The position numbers were made by a program, and so were the translations under genes. The notes beneath the pieces are model-generated. The model was not told the origin of the DNA, did no database searches, and worked only from the letters and a program-made list of their open reading frames with translations. A DNA stretch of 64,000 bases from Verrucomicrobiota bacterium. Lineage in GTDB: Bacteria > Verrucomicrobiota > Verrucomicrobiia > Opitutales > UBA953. Position 1 is the first letter of the stretch. The number at the start of each line of letters is the position of its first letter. Below are positions 1-8,335 of the stretch, piece after piece. The stretch covers positions 1 to 64,000 of the forward strand of contig BJHS01000001.1 in assembly GCA_014193315.1 (NCBI GenBank). Direction: 5' to 3'.

Positions 1-3000
1 GGGTGACATCGCTCGGCCGACGGCCGAGAGGTCCGGCCCGATGGCGCCGCCTTGGGCTTCGATCCGGTGGCAGGAAAGGCAGGCGCGCGTGGCCGAGGAC
101 GCGATCTTCTCGCCCCGTCGCGCATCGCCCGTCGCCTGCGCGCTGGCCACCAGGCGAGCCACCACGCCAGCGTCGTAGGCGCCGACCGTCTCCGCCATAC
201 CCGCCGTGGCCTGCAAGGCTTGCCGCAGCGTGGGCGCGTCCGCCCCGACCTCGGCCATCCATCGCAACGCGAGGCGGGCGGTCTCGGCTCCGGGCGGGGC
301 CTGCCGCCAAGCGGTGAGGAGCGTGGCCTGCCCGGTCTTGAGTTCGAGCAAGGGCGCGAGCAGCGGGCCGATCTCGGCCGTGTCACGACAACCGGCGAGC
401 GCCGCCACCGCACGTTCGGCGACCACGGTTGGTGCGTAGGGAGCCAGCGCGGCGATGGTCGTCGCCCGCACGGTCCGGTCCGGGCTCGCAAGGAGCGGTG
501 CCAATTTCGGCCCGGCCTCCGTGCGACGCAGACGGGCATACGCCGTGATCGCCGCGAGGCGTAGTTCCGTCGGGGTCTCCGCCGTCAGCCAACCCTCGAG
601 TTTGGCGACGGCGCCGACGTCTTTCCCGGTCACGGCGAGCACCCGACAGGCGGTCGCGCGAGCGAGGGGCTCCGGTCGCTCGAGCCAGCCTCGGACCAGC
701 GCGGAGAAGTCCACGGTCGGGCGACCGCGCGCGGTGGCGACCCAGGCATCGGCCAAGGTGGTGTTGGCCGGCTCCAGCCGCAGCGCGAACTCCGCGTCGG
801 CCGCCGAACCCGCCTGGATGAGCACCGCGAGCAATTTCAGCCGGGCCTCGGGGCTCAGCCCCGCCTTCGTGGTCAGTGCGCGCAGGCGCGCCAGGGAATC
901 CGCCTCGCCCATCGTCGTGTAGAGCCGGGCCAAAGCCTCCGGCCTTGCCTCGAGACCGAGCTGCCCTTTGGCATCCGCCGCTTGCCACGCTGGTGCGAGC
1001 GCGTGGATCGTCTGGATCAGCGCGTGATCGAGGGGGGCATCCATCGGTTGGTCGACGACCAGGGTCGCGATTTTGACGGCCTCGGTCGCCCAAGTTGTCG
1101 GTGCCCACCCGCAGGAGACCACGGCCTCCATGCGCACGCGTGGGTGCGGGTCGCGCACGGCTTGGCGGAGCCAGGCCCGGGCTTCGGGTAAGGCCGCGCC
1201 CCACCCGGCCAGCAGGTGCGCACCCCAAGCCCGGTAGCGGAAGTCCTCGGACGCCAATAGGCGCTGCACCAAGGTGGCATTGGGTTGCTCGTGGGCGGCG
1301 AACACCCCGCTCAGTTCGTAGAGCATCGCCGGCGTCGCCTGGGCGAGGTCGATGGTCCGGAGCGCCGCGAGCACCTCGGTCGCGGGCAACCGGTAAAGCC
1401 GGAATTTGGCGACGTCGCGTTCCCAGCGCTCCGGCGAAGCCAACCGGCCGAGGAGTTGGGTCGCATTGAGCGACTCCAAGCTCGGCCGCTGCACGGTCGG
1501 ACGGCCTTCCGCCGTGATCCGCCAGATCCGGCCGTGCGATTGGTCGCGTCGCGGGTCGCGGTAGCTTGCTTGGTAATGCCCGATCACCGGGTTAAGCCAG
1601 TCCGCCACATAGATGGCGCCCTCGGGTCCCGCGCGTGACTCCACGGGTCGGAATTCCTTCCCGCCGGCCAGCAAGTCGCCCAGTTCTTCGGTGCGGAAGG
1701 AGGAGCCTTGGGCGATGAGCCGGTAGAGTTGTACCTGGCTGGTGAAGTAGGTGCTCTTCAGAAGAACGCCGCGGAGTTCCTCCGGTAAGTGGCTACTGCC
1801 GAGGATCTCGGGCTCCATGCTTTTGCCGCGCGACTGCGCCAACGCCGTCGGCAGCGGCTTCGGGTGGAGGGTGGGGATGAGTCCAGGGGAAGAATGCCAG
1901 ATCGGCGTATCCGCGCCGCTGCCGTGGAACATCTGGCCTTGGTCGTCCCACGCGGTGCCCCAGCAGTTCAGCCCTGCCGCGCTTTCGTTCAGGAACGAGT
2001 CCAGCCGCAAGGTCCGGGGGTTGAAGCGCCAGACGCCGCTGCGGTTGAGTTCCGTGAGCCCCTGCGGGGTCTCGACGTAGGACCAGATGTGGTAGCCCTG
2101 GGTGAACCATAGGCACCCGTCCGGTCCCCAGCGTAGCGAGTTGGCGTCTTGGTGCGTGTCGCCGGTGCCGAAGCCGCTCAAGATCACCTCGCGCCCGTCG
2201 GCCTTGCCGTCCCCGTCGCGATCGGTCAGGTGCACGAGCTGGGTGCTCTCGACGACATAGAGGCCTCCGCCGGCCTCGCCGGGGGCGAACTCGAAGCCCA
2301 GCGGCATCGTCAGACCCTCCGCGAAGCGCCAGGACTTGTCCGCCTTGCCGTCGCCATCGGTATCCTCGAGCACCAAGATGAAGTCCTTCCCGTGTTCGCC
2401 CGGTTGGAGTTGCGGGTAGGCTGGCGTGCAGGCGACCCAGAGCCGCCCGCGTTCATCCCAGCGGATCTGCACCGGGCGGATGACGCCGAGGGCTTCGTCG
2501 GCGAAGAGATTCACCTTGAAGCCGGGACGCACCTTGAAGCCGGCCAACTGCTCGGCCGGCGTCGGCGCGGGTGGGTCGGCACGGGTGGGGAGGGCGGGGG
2601 GCGCCGCAGGCGGCGGCTGCCCGGTCGCGAGCGCCCGGATGGTCGCGTCGGCGTGGGCCAGCATCGGCTGATGTTGACGAAGTTCGTCCACGAAACTCGG
2701 GTGGTTAGGCGCGGCTTTGGCGAACGGCTGCGTGGTCCGATCGCCGTAGGCGAAGGCCCAGTTCATGCAGCGCCAAGTGTCGAACCAGAGGCGGTTCTTG
2801 GTGACGATGGCGGCGCGGAGCGGTGCCGTCGGCGCGGCGCCACCGGGCAGGAGCTGGTCGGCGATGGTGGTGCCGACGAGGCGAGCGCCGTTTTCCGTGA
2901 AGTGAAGTCCGTCCCGGGTGAGCGTCTCGCCCACGCCGGGCTGGAGGCCGAGGAGGTCGACGTAGAGGAAGCCGTGTCGGCGGGCGATCGCTTCGGCGGC

Positions 3001-4743
3001 GCCGGCGAAGCGGACGAGGCGAGGGTTGAGTCCGGTATTGTCGCGCACGCGCGGGTCGCGCGGTTTCTCGAACGGCGGCGGGCCGATCACGACGAGCCGG
3101 GGCGTGACCTGCGCGAACTCGAGCAGGAGTTGCTCGTAGGCCGTCGCGAACGCCTCGGGCGTCTGGGTCGGGTCCAGCGCCTCCACCTGTCCGAACCAAG
3201 CGACCACGGTGGTCGCCCCGGCACCTTGCAGGTTGGCGTTCCAAGTACCCCAGGCCATCATGCGGTTCTGTCGGAAGACCGTGTCGCCCTCCCAGCCGAG
3301 GTGGCGGAACTTCGGGGCATTCGCGCCGAGGCGGGCCGTCAGCGTGCTTTCCAGCCCGCCGATCGACTGTTCGATGACCATGTTTTCCGCCCCGGCGAAC
3401 ACGACCACATCGTCCGCGTTGGCGTTAAACCGTCCGGCCGCGAAGGGTGCGGGGCGAGCCCGGGGGGCGACTCGGTCGGTCAGGCGGCCGACGGGTCCGT
3501 CCGTCGACACCTCCTCGACGGGTGCAGCGGAGTCAGGGAGGAGCTCCAACTTGAAATCTTTGAAAGCGGCGCGGCCGGAGCCACCGGGGGAGAGTTCGAG
3601 GGCGAGGGCTCCGCGCGTTCGGCGGGGGCCTTTCTCCTCATGGTCCTGCATCGCCACGCCATTCACCCACGTGCGCAGGCGGCGGCCTTCTGCCCGGAGC
3701 CGGTACTCGTTCCACTCCCCGGGCTTGACGGCGGCGTGGGCCTTGGCCTTCGGCGGGTAGGAAATCATGCCACCGTTCGGGCCCTCCTTGAAAAGCCCGC
3801 CGTCATAATCTTGGCCGATATCGAGTTGCCAGCCGAGGATGCGTTTGCCGGGTTCTACCGCGCTGCGGAAAAAGAGGCCCGTCCCTACCTGGCCCTCGGT
3901 GCGGGCTTGGAACGTGAGGTCGAAGTTCTCGAGCTCGCGGTCGGTGCGCAGCCAACTGTCGCGGGGCTGCGGCACGCCGTTGCTCACGAGCGCGCCGGCT
4001 TCGACCTTCCAGAAGGCGGCCGCCTCGCCGCCCCAACCTGTCAGGTCGCGGCCGTTGAAGAGCGGTCCCGCGGTCGGTGCCAGGCTCCCCGTCGTCGTTG
4101 TCGCCGGCGGGGTCGGGGAGTCCGGTAGGGTTTCCAGCACGATGTCCTTGTAGTGGACCCGCGAGAACGCGTTGCCGTGAATCTGCACGGCGATTTTCCC
4201 GACCAAGGGGATCGAGGGGTCGGTCTCGACGTAGTCGACTGTCGGGACACCGTTCAGCCAGATTTGGACCCGCGGTCCCTCGGCTCGGATACGGTAGGTG
4301 TTCCACTCTCCGGTCGGCTTCATGGCCTTTGCCTTCGTGGCCGCATCGGGTTGGGCGAGGAAACGATTGCGGCGGCTCTCGTCATAAAGCCCGCCATCGT
4401 AGCCCGCCCCAAGGTCGGCTTGGTAGCCGACCATCTCATGGTGGTGGGGCACCCGGCGGGAGCGCAGTTGGACCCCGCCGTTCACGAAGCCCTTCGTGCC
4501 TTCGAGTTTCCAGCGTAGCGTCAGGTCGAAGTTCGCAAGATCCGCGTGCCACGAGAGAAACTCGTTGCGGGGCTGGTTGCGGTCCAGGCTCCCCGCCTCG
4601 ATGCAACCGTCGACCACCCGCCAGGTCGTCGCCGTATCGCCTTCCCAGCCTGCCAAGGTGCGACCGTCGAAAATCGTCGTCGGGTCGGCCCGGGCGATCA
4701 GGGTGCAGAGCAGGGACAGGCAGGCGGCGAGCAAGGGGTGCAT
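1..4743 (-). CDS. PVC-type multidomain secreted protein (2x DUF1080, SGNH hydrolase, dehydrogenase propeller, HEAT, CxxCH haem), C-terminus cut by window edge
   Basis: The frame stays open from ATG at 4743 to the window edge, 1581 codons without a stop. A signal peptide (residues 1-19) precedes two DUF1080/3-keto-disaccharide-hydrolase-like lectin folds (about 20-200 and 228-395, each opening with LFNG/IFDG-R-x-L-x-GW). An SGNH/GDSL esterase-like domain (about 430-680) has its D-G-L-H-F catalytic block near residue 615. A PVC-type membrane-bound-dehydrogenase propeller (about 730-1080, with repeated DTDGDGKAD and DRDGDGKAD loops) and helical HEAT-like repeats (about 1090-1500) follow. A c-type haem site, C-L-S-C-H, lies at 1554-1558 with the usual IGPDL motif after it. 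Such proteins are typical of Planctomycetes and Verrucomicrobia and are thought to bind or oxidise sugars in the periplasm; the substrate is not readable here. A relative lies at 58059-62318. Domain boundaries are estimates. Confidence 0.9.
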   Translation of the reverse strand, partial: MHPLLAACLSLLCTLIARADPTTIFDGRTLAGWEGDTATTWRVVDGCIEAGSLDRNQPRNEFLSWHADLANFDLTLRWKLEGTKGFVNGGVQLRSRRVPHHHEMVGYQADLGAGYDGGLYDESRRNRFLAQPDAATKAKAMKPTGEWNTYRIRAEGPRVQIWLNGVPTVDYVETDPSIPLVGKIAVQIHGNAFSRVHYKDIVLETLPDSPTPPATTTTGSLAPTAGPLFNGRDLTGWGGEAAAFWKVEAGALVSNGVPQPRDSWLRTDRELENFDLTFQARTEGQVGTGLFFRSAVEPGKRILGWQLDIGQDYDGGLFKEGPNGGMISYPPKAKAHAAVKPGEWNEYRLRAEGRRLRTWVNGVAMQDHEEKGPRRTRGALALELSPGGSGRAAFKDFKLELLPDSAAPVEEVSTDGPVGRLTDRVAPRARPAPFAAGRFNANADDVVVFAGAENMVIEQSIGGLESTLTARLGANAPKFRHLGWEGDTVFRQNRMMAWGTWNANLQGAGATTVVAWFGQVEALDPTQTPEAFATAYEQLLLEFAQVTPRLVVIGPPPFEKPRDPRVRDNTGLNPRLVRFAGAAEAIARRHGFLYVDLLGLQPGVGETLTRDGLHFTENGARLVGTTIADQLLPGGAAPTAPLRAAIVTKNRLWFDTWRCMNWAFAYGDRTTQPFAKAAPNHPSFVDELRQHQPMLAHADATIRALATGQPPPAAPPALPTRADPPAPTPAEQLAGFKVRPGFKVNLFADEALGVIRPVQIRWDERGRLWVACTPAYPQLQPGEHGKDFILVLEDTDGDGKADKSWRFAEGLTMPLGFEFAPGEAGGGLYVVESTQLVHLTDRDGDGKADGREVILSGFGTGDTHQDANSLRWGPDGCLWFTQGYHIWSYVETPQGLTELNRSGVWRFNPRTLRLDSFLNESAAGLNCWGTAWDDQGQMFHGSGADTPIWHSSPGLIPTLHPKPLPTALAQSRGKSMEPEILGSSHLPEELRGVLLKSTYFTSQVQLYRLIAQGSSFRTEELGDLLAGGKEFRPVESRAGPEGAIYVADWLNPVIGHYQASYRDPRRDQSHGRIWRITAEGRPTVQRPSLESLNATQLLGRLASPERWERDVAKFRLYRLPATEVLAALRTIDLAQATPAMLYELSGVFAAHEQPNATLVQRLLASEDFRYRAWGAHLLAGWGAALPEARAWLRQAVRDPHPRVRMEAVVSCGWAPTTWATEAVKIATLVVDQPMDAPLDHALIQTIHALAPAWQAADAKGQLGLEARPEALARLYTTMGEADSLARLRALTTKAGLSPEARLKLLAVLIQAGSAADAEFALRLEPANTTLADAWVATARGRPTVDFSALVRGWLERPEPLARATACRVLAVTGKDVGAVAKLEGWLTAETPTELRLAAITAYARLRRTEAGPKLAPLLASPDRTVRATTIAALAPYAPTVVAERAVAALAGCRDTAEIGPLLAPLLELKTGQATLLTAWRQAPPGAETARLALRWMAEVGADAPTLRQALQATAGMAETVGAYDAGVVARLVASAQATGDARRGEKIASSATRACLSCHRIEAQGGAIGPDLSAVGRAMSP

Positions 4744-4882
4744 GGGGTGGCCGAGGGGTCGGCGCCCAATGGAACTAGTGGGGGCCTCGGGAGGGGGCAA
4801 CCGGACTCTCGCCCTGTGAATAAGTGCCCGACGTAGCCCGCGTTTGCCAAGTGCTCGAAAATCCCTTGGCTGAAGTCAGCCC

Positions 4883-5422
4883 ATGCGAACCTTTGCCTCT
4901 CTCCTCGCCATCTTCCTCATGCACACCGCCTCCGCCGCCGCGCCCGACCTGCTCGCCATCCCCGTCAAGGACATCGACGGCAAGGACGTCACCCTTGGCG
5001 CTTTCAAGGCCAAGGCCATCCTCGTCGTGAACGTCGCCAGCGAGTGCGGCTACACGCGCCAATACGCGGGCCTGCAGGCCTTGCATAAGGCCTATCAGGA
5101 CAAGGGCCTCGTCGTCGCTGGCTTCCCCTGCAATGACTTTGGCGGGCAGGAGCCGGGCACCGAGACCGAGATCCGAAAGTTCTGCTCCGCTCGCTTCAAT
5201 GTCACGTTTCCGCTCTTCGCCAAGGTCACGGTCCAAGGTGCCGCCGCGCACCCGCTGTTCGTCGCCCTCACCGGAAAGGAAGCCGGTCACCCCGGTCGCG
5301 TCACTTGGAACTTCAACAAGTTCCTCGTCACCCGCGAGGGCAAGTTACTCGCGCGGTTCGAGTCCGACGTCGAGCCCGACTCGCCGGAAATGAAGGCGGC
5401 CATCGAGCAGGCGTTGAAGTAA
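4883..5422 (+). CDS. Secreted glutathione peroxidase-family protein (probably thioredoxin-dependent)
   Basis: 179 aa. A signal peptide (cleavage near residue 19) is followed by a glutathione peroxidase fold. The catalytic tetrad is visible: Cys55 in VASECGYT, Gln88 in FPCNDFGGQEPG, and Trp141-Asn142 in VTWNFNKF. The peroxidatic residue is cysteine, not selenocysteine. Extra cysteines at 82 and 100 could resolve it, as in thioredoxin-dependent members of the family, so the electron donor is unlikely to be glutathione itself (inference). It should reduce peroxides in the periplasm or at the outer face of the membrane. It runs divergently from the PVC gene to its left and converges on the TIR-Sel1 gene to its right, so it is probably transcribed alone. 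Confidence 0.93.
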   Translation: MRTFASLLAIFLMHTASAAAPDLLAIPVKDIDGKDVTLGAFKAKAILVVNVASECGYTRQYAGLQALHKAYQDKGLVVAGFPCNDFGGQEPGTETEIRKFCSARFNVTFPLFAKVTVQGAAAHPLFVALTGKEAGHPGRVTWNFNKFLVTREGKLLARFESDVEPDSPEMKAAIEQALK

Positions 5423-5471
5423 GGCAGGCGCTGGCCGCGCTGGCCCCTCGCTAGCCTTCCTTGCGTTCCCG

Positions 5472-8321
5472 TCACTTTGCCGGAGTCGGCGGGGTGGCCG
5501 CCTCGGCAGGTATCGCCTTCAAAGGCTTGTACGCCTCGGCTCGTCGCCGGGCCTCGAGCAGCTGTTCGGCGGTCATCTTCGCCTCGATGCGCTTACGAGC
5601 GGCGACGCTGCCGGCCTGTTTGCTCCGGGACGCGAGTTGGTACCACTTGTCGGCCTCGATCAAGTCGACCGCGGTGCCGAGGCCTTGTTCGCAGGCCGCC
5701 CCGACCCAGAGCTGGGCCAGCGGCTGATCGCCATTGTTGGCCGCCTTCAGGTGGAGCTTGTATCGATTGGGTAGGTCTTTCGATTTCTGGTAGGTCAGGC
5801 CAAGTCCCATGAGGGCCAGGGAATCGGAGGCGAGCGCCCCGGGGGCGAGGTTCTGGGCGGCCTTGGCGAGATCTAGCGGCAGGCTGGTGTTCTCGAAGCC
5901 CTCGAAGTGGAGGTGACTCAGGCCGAGTTCGGTCAGCGCTTTGGGGTGGTCTCGCTGGGCCGCCAGCAGCATGGCCTTAATGTAATCAGGCGTGGTCTTG
6001 ACGGCGTTGGCCGCCTTCCGGGCCCGGGCTTGTTCGCTTTGTAACAGGAAACTTTTCACCTCGGGCTTGCCGTCGGCCAGGCTGAGCTCGCGGAGCTCGG
6101 TGGCCTTCGTCTGGTCGGACGTTAGTAGCGGCGGCCGGCCTTCGGCATAGAGCTCCGCCAGCATCGCTTGGGCGAGGGCATCCTTGCTCGCGGCGACCCG
6201 CTTGAGCAGTTCGAAGGCCTCCTCGAAACGGTCCTTCGGGTGTAGGTCGCGTTTCAGGAGCAGGTCCGCCAGGGTCACGAGCGCCTTGGTCTTGAGTTCC
6301 GACTTCGAATTGGCCACGGCCGTCAGCCATTGTTCGGCGGTGCGGCGGTCCGCCTCGGCGGAGGCGATGCCGTGCTGCGGGTCAAGGAAGAGGTCGGGGT
6401 AGGGTGTGTCTGTCGCCGGTCGGCCCTCGCGGGAGTTCAGCCAACGCGTGGCGGCGTAGAAGGCCTGTTGCTCCACCAGCCCGTTGATCAGCCGCTGCGA
6501 CATGTGGAACTGGCCTTCGTCGTCGCTCAGCTCGGCCGACTTGCGATACCAACTCAACGCCATCGCCTCGTCGGCGACCGGCGAGCGCGTGTCGGCATAA
6601 GTTTCCCCCAGTTGGAACGCGGCGCTACCGTTGCCTCGTGCCGCCACTTCGGTGAAGATCCGGATCGCCTCGGCGAGGTCGCCGCCGGCGGTTTCGGCCT
6701 TTTTGAGCCGGTGGTCACGGTACATCTTGCCGAGCTCGATCCGTGCCGAATCCGCTAACCTCGGGTCCGCCTTCTGCAGGGTCAGTCGGTGAAACCATTC
6801 CACCGCCGCCTGACCGTCCGCCGGCATGCCCTCGCCTTTCAGCAAGAGTTGCCCGAGGGTCCATTGCGCCGCGGGATGACCCAATTCCGCGGCCTGTCGC
6901 AGGTGCTGATGCGCGCTCGCCAAGTCGCGCGGCAGATCGCCGCGGTCGACCGATTGGACTTGATAGAGTTTGAACCAACCTTGGCCATCACCGCTTTTTC
7001 CCGCGCGTTCATACCATCGCGCCGCCCCGCGGAACCCGTCGTGGCCGGGCGTCCCGCGTTCCGCGACATACCCGAGGTTGATCATCGCCGGGGGGTAGCC
7101 TTTTTCGGCCGCGAATTGGAAGCATCGACCGGCCTCCACGATTCCGCCCGAGCGGCCCCAAAGCCGGTTGAGGTGGCAGATGCCCAGGAAGTTATTCGCT
7201 TCCAGATTGCCGCCGGCCGCGGCCATTTCCAACCACCTGACGCCCTCCAGGTCTTTTTGGTCGAGGAGGAGTCGGGCTAAGTTGTATTGGGCGGGGACGG
7301 AGCCGAGTTCGGCGGCTTCAAGGAGTTTGATCTTAGCCTGGGCCAGGCTCGCCGGGGTGTTATCCACCAATAACTTGATGGCCTCGTCATTGAGGCGAAT
7401 CGGGCGGAGCGTCTCGGCTTCTTTCTTGGCCTGCTCGATCGCGCGACTCGCCTCGCTCGCCAAGCGGTTGTTGCGCAACTCCTCTTCCTTCGCCGCGGCG
7501 GTGTCCACGCTGCTCTTCCAAGCGAGACCAGCCGCGGCCAGACCAACGGCGCTGAGCAAACCGAACAGGCTGACCCGGATCAAGGTTTGACGCTTCCGCT
7601 GGGCGGCGACCTGCTTCTGGTGGGCGAGGTCTCGTTCCGTCAGTTCACCGAGGCTGACGCCCAGCACGCCGGCGATGATTTTGAGCTTCATCAACCGAAG
7701 CCGCTCCCCGTAGGCTCGGGCCATCCGCTCCGCCGTCGGCTCGTCCATGCCGCCTTCGTGCAAGGCGTCGAGGTAGGCCGCCGGGTCGGGCCAGCCCTCG
7801 CCGCCGTCGGTGGTGCGAAAATCGGCGGCGATCGGCTCCGCGGGCGTCGATAGGAGTTCGCCGTGTTCGTCGACGTTGAAGCGCGTGGCCGCCGGGAAGC
7901 ATTCCAGTTCGGCCCGTTCCCCCGCCGCATGCGGGATGCCGGCGACGATCGCGGCGAGCAAGCGGTTGGACCGTCCGGACATCTTGTAGGTGCGGACGAC
8001 TTGGTCCACCAGCGGCGAGCGGGTCGCCCAAGGCGAGCAAAGCACGACGAGGTTCAGGCTGCGGCCGAGCTTGGCGGCGAGCGCCTCGTCGATGAGCGCC
8101 GCGGGATCCTTCTGGGATTTGGTGACGCAGACCGGCAGGAAGCCCGAGGGGATGACTTCGCCGCGGAGGTTACGTCGTCCCGCCAGCTTGGCGGGGATGG
8201 GAAAGCCGCCGACCTCCCGCTCGAGCCAGTCCGCCCAGGCGTCCCCGGGGGAGTGACCTTGCGATTGGTCGCTCAGAATGTGGCACCAGAAGTCGGGCGG
8301 GGTGGGGCGAGGCGGAGCCAT
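5472..8321 (-). CDS. TIR-like/TM/Sel1-repeat protein, degenerate TIR (second gene of pair)
   Basis: 949 aa. The N-terminal 200 residues align by eye with the TIR domain of the protein encoded at 8336-11023. Shared anchors include N-L-R-G near 51-54, C-S-P at 95-97 and the DGGEGWPD block. The TIR hallmarks have eroded: the F-I-S-Y-R-H motif is replaced by HILSDQSQ, and the putative catalytic Glu of helix C is Val108 (VDQVVR here, VDDEVR in the neighbour). One membrane segment lies at about 246-268. A Sel1/TPR-like solenoid of many A-x-Y-x-L-G-x-x-Y helical pairs fills the rest. Its start is 14 nt after the upstream paralogue's stop, so they form one transcript. The likely topology is a cytoplasmic TIR with an extracytoplasmic solenoid. 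It may be a scaffold or regulator of the active partner (inference). Confidence 0.85.
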   Translation of the reverse strand: MAPPRPTPPDFWCHILSDQSQGHSPGDAWADWLEREVGGFPIPAKLAGRRNLRGEVIPSGFLPVCVTKSQKDPAALIDEALAAKLGRSLNLVVLCSPWATRSPLVDQVVRTYKMSGRSNRLLAAIVAGIPHAAGERAELECFPAATRFNVDEHGELLSTPAEPIAADFRTTDGGEGWPDPAAYLDALHEGGMDEPTAERMARAYGERLRLMKLKIIAGVLGVSLGELTERDLAHQKQVAAQRKRQTLIRVSLFGLLSAVGLAAAGLAWKSSVDTAAAKEEELRNNRLASEASRAIEQAKKEAETLRPIRLNDEAIKLLVDNTPASLAQAKIKLLEAAELGSVPAQYNLARLLLDQKDLEGVRWLEMAAAGGNLEANNFLGICHLNRLWGRSGGIVEAGRCFQFAAEKGYPPAMINLGYVAERGTPGHDGFRGAARWYERAGKSGDGQGWFKLYQVQSVDRGDLPRDLASAHQHLRQAAELGHPAAQWTLGQLLLKGEGMPADGQAAVEWFHRLTLQKADPRLADSARIELGKMYRDHRLKKAETAGGDLAEAIRIFTEVAARGNGSAAFQLGETYADTRSPVADEAMALSWYRKSAELSDDEGQFHMSQRLINGLVEQQAFYAATRWLNSREGRPATDTPYPDLFLDPQHGIASAEADRRTAEQWLTAVANSKSELKTKALVTLADLLLKRDLHPKDRFEEAFELLKRVAASKDALAQAMLAELYAEGRPPLLTSDQTKATELRELSLADGKPEVKSFLLQSEQARARKAANAVKTTPDYIKAMLLAAQRDHPKALTELGLSHLHFEGFENTSLPLDLAKAAQNLAPGALASDSLALMGLGLTYQKSKDLPNRYKLHLKAANNGDQPLAQLWVGAACEQGLGTAVDLIEADKWYQLASRSKQAGSVAARKRIEAKMTAEQLLEARRRAEAYKPLKAIPAEAATPPTPAK

Positions 8322-8335
8322 CAGGAGGGTGGTTT

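Noticed and set aside
2149-4128. 659-codon open frame on the plus strand
   Set aside because: It is antisense to the PVC megaprotein. Its translation has no signal peptide or recognisable motif, while the minus strand shows several domain motifs. High GC content creates such shadows.
4844-4882. Promoter for the glutathione-peroxidase gene (TTGCCA at 4844)
   Set aside because: The possible -10 (TGGCTG) would sit too close to the ATG at 4883 and matches poorly.
5423-5471. Bidirectional terminator between the convergent gpx and TIR genes
   Set aside because: No stable stem followed by a T-run could be found on either strand.
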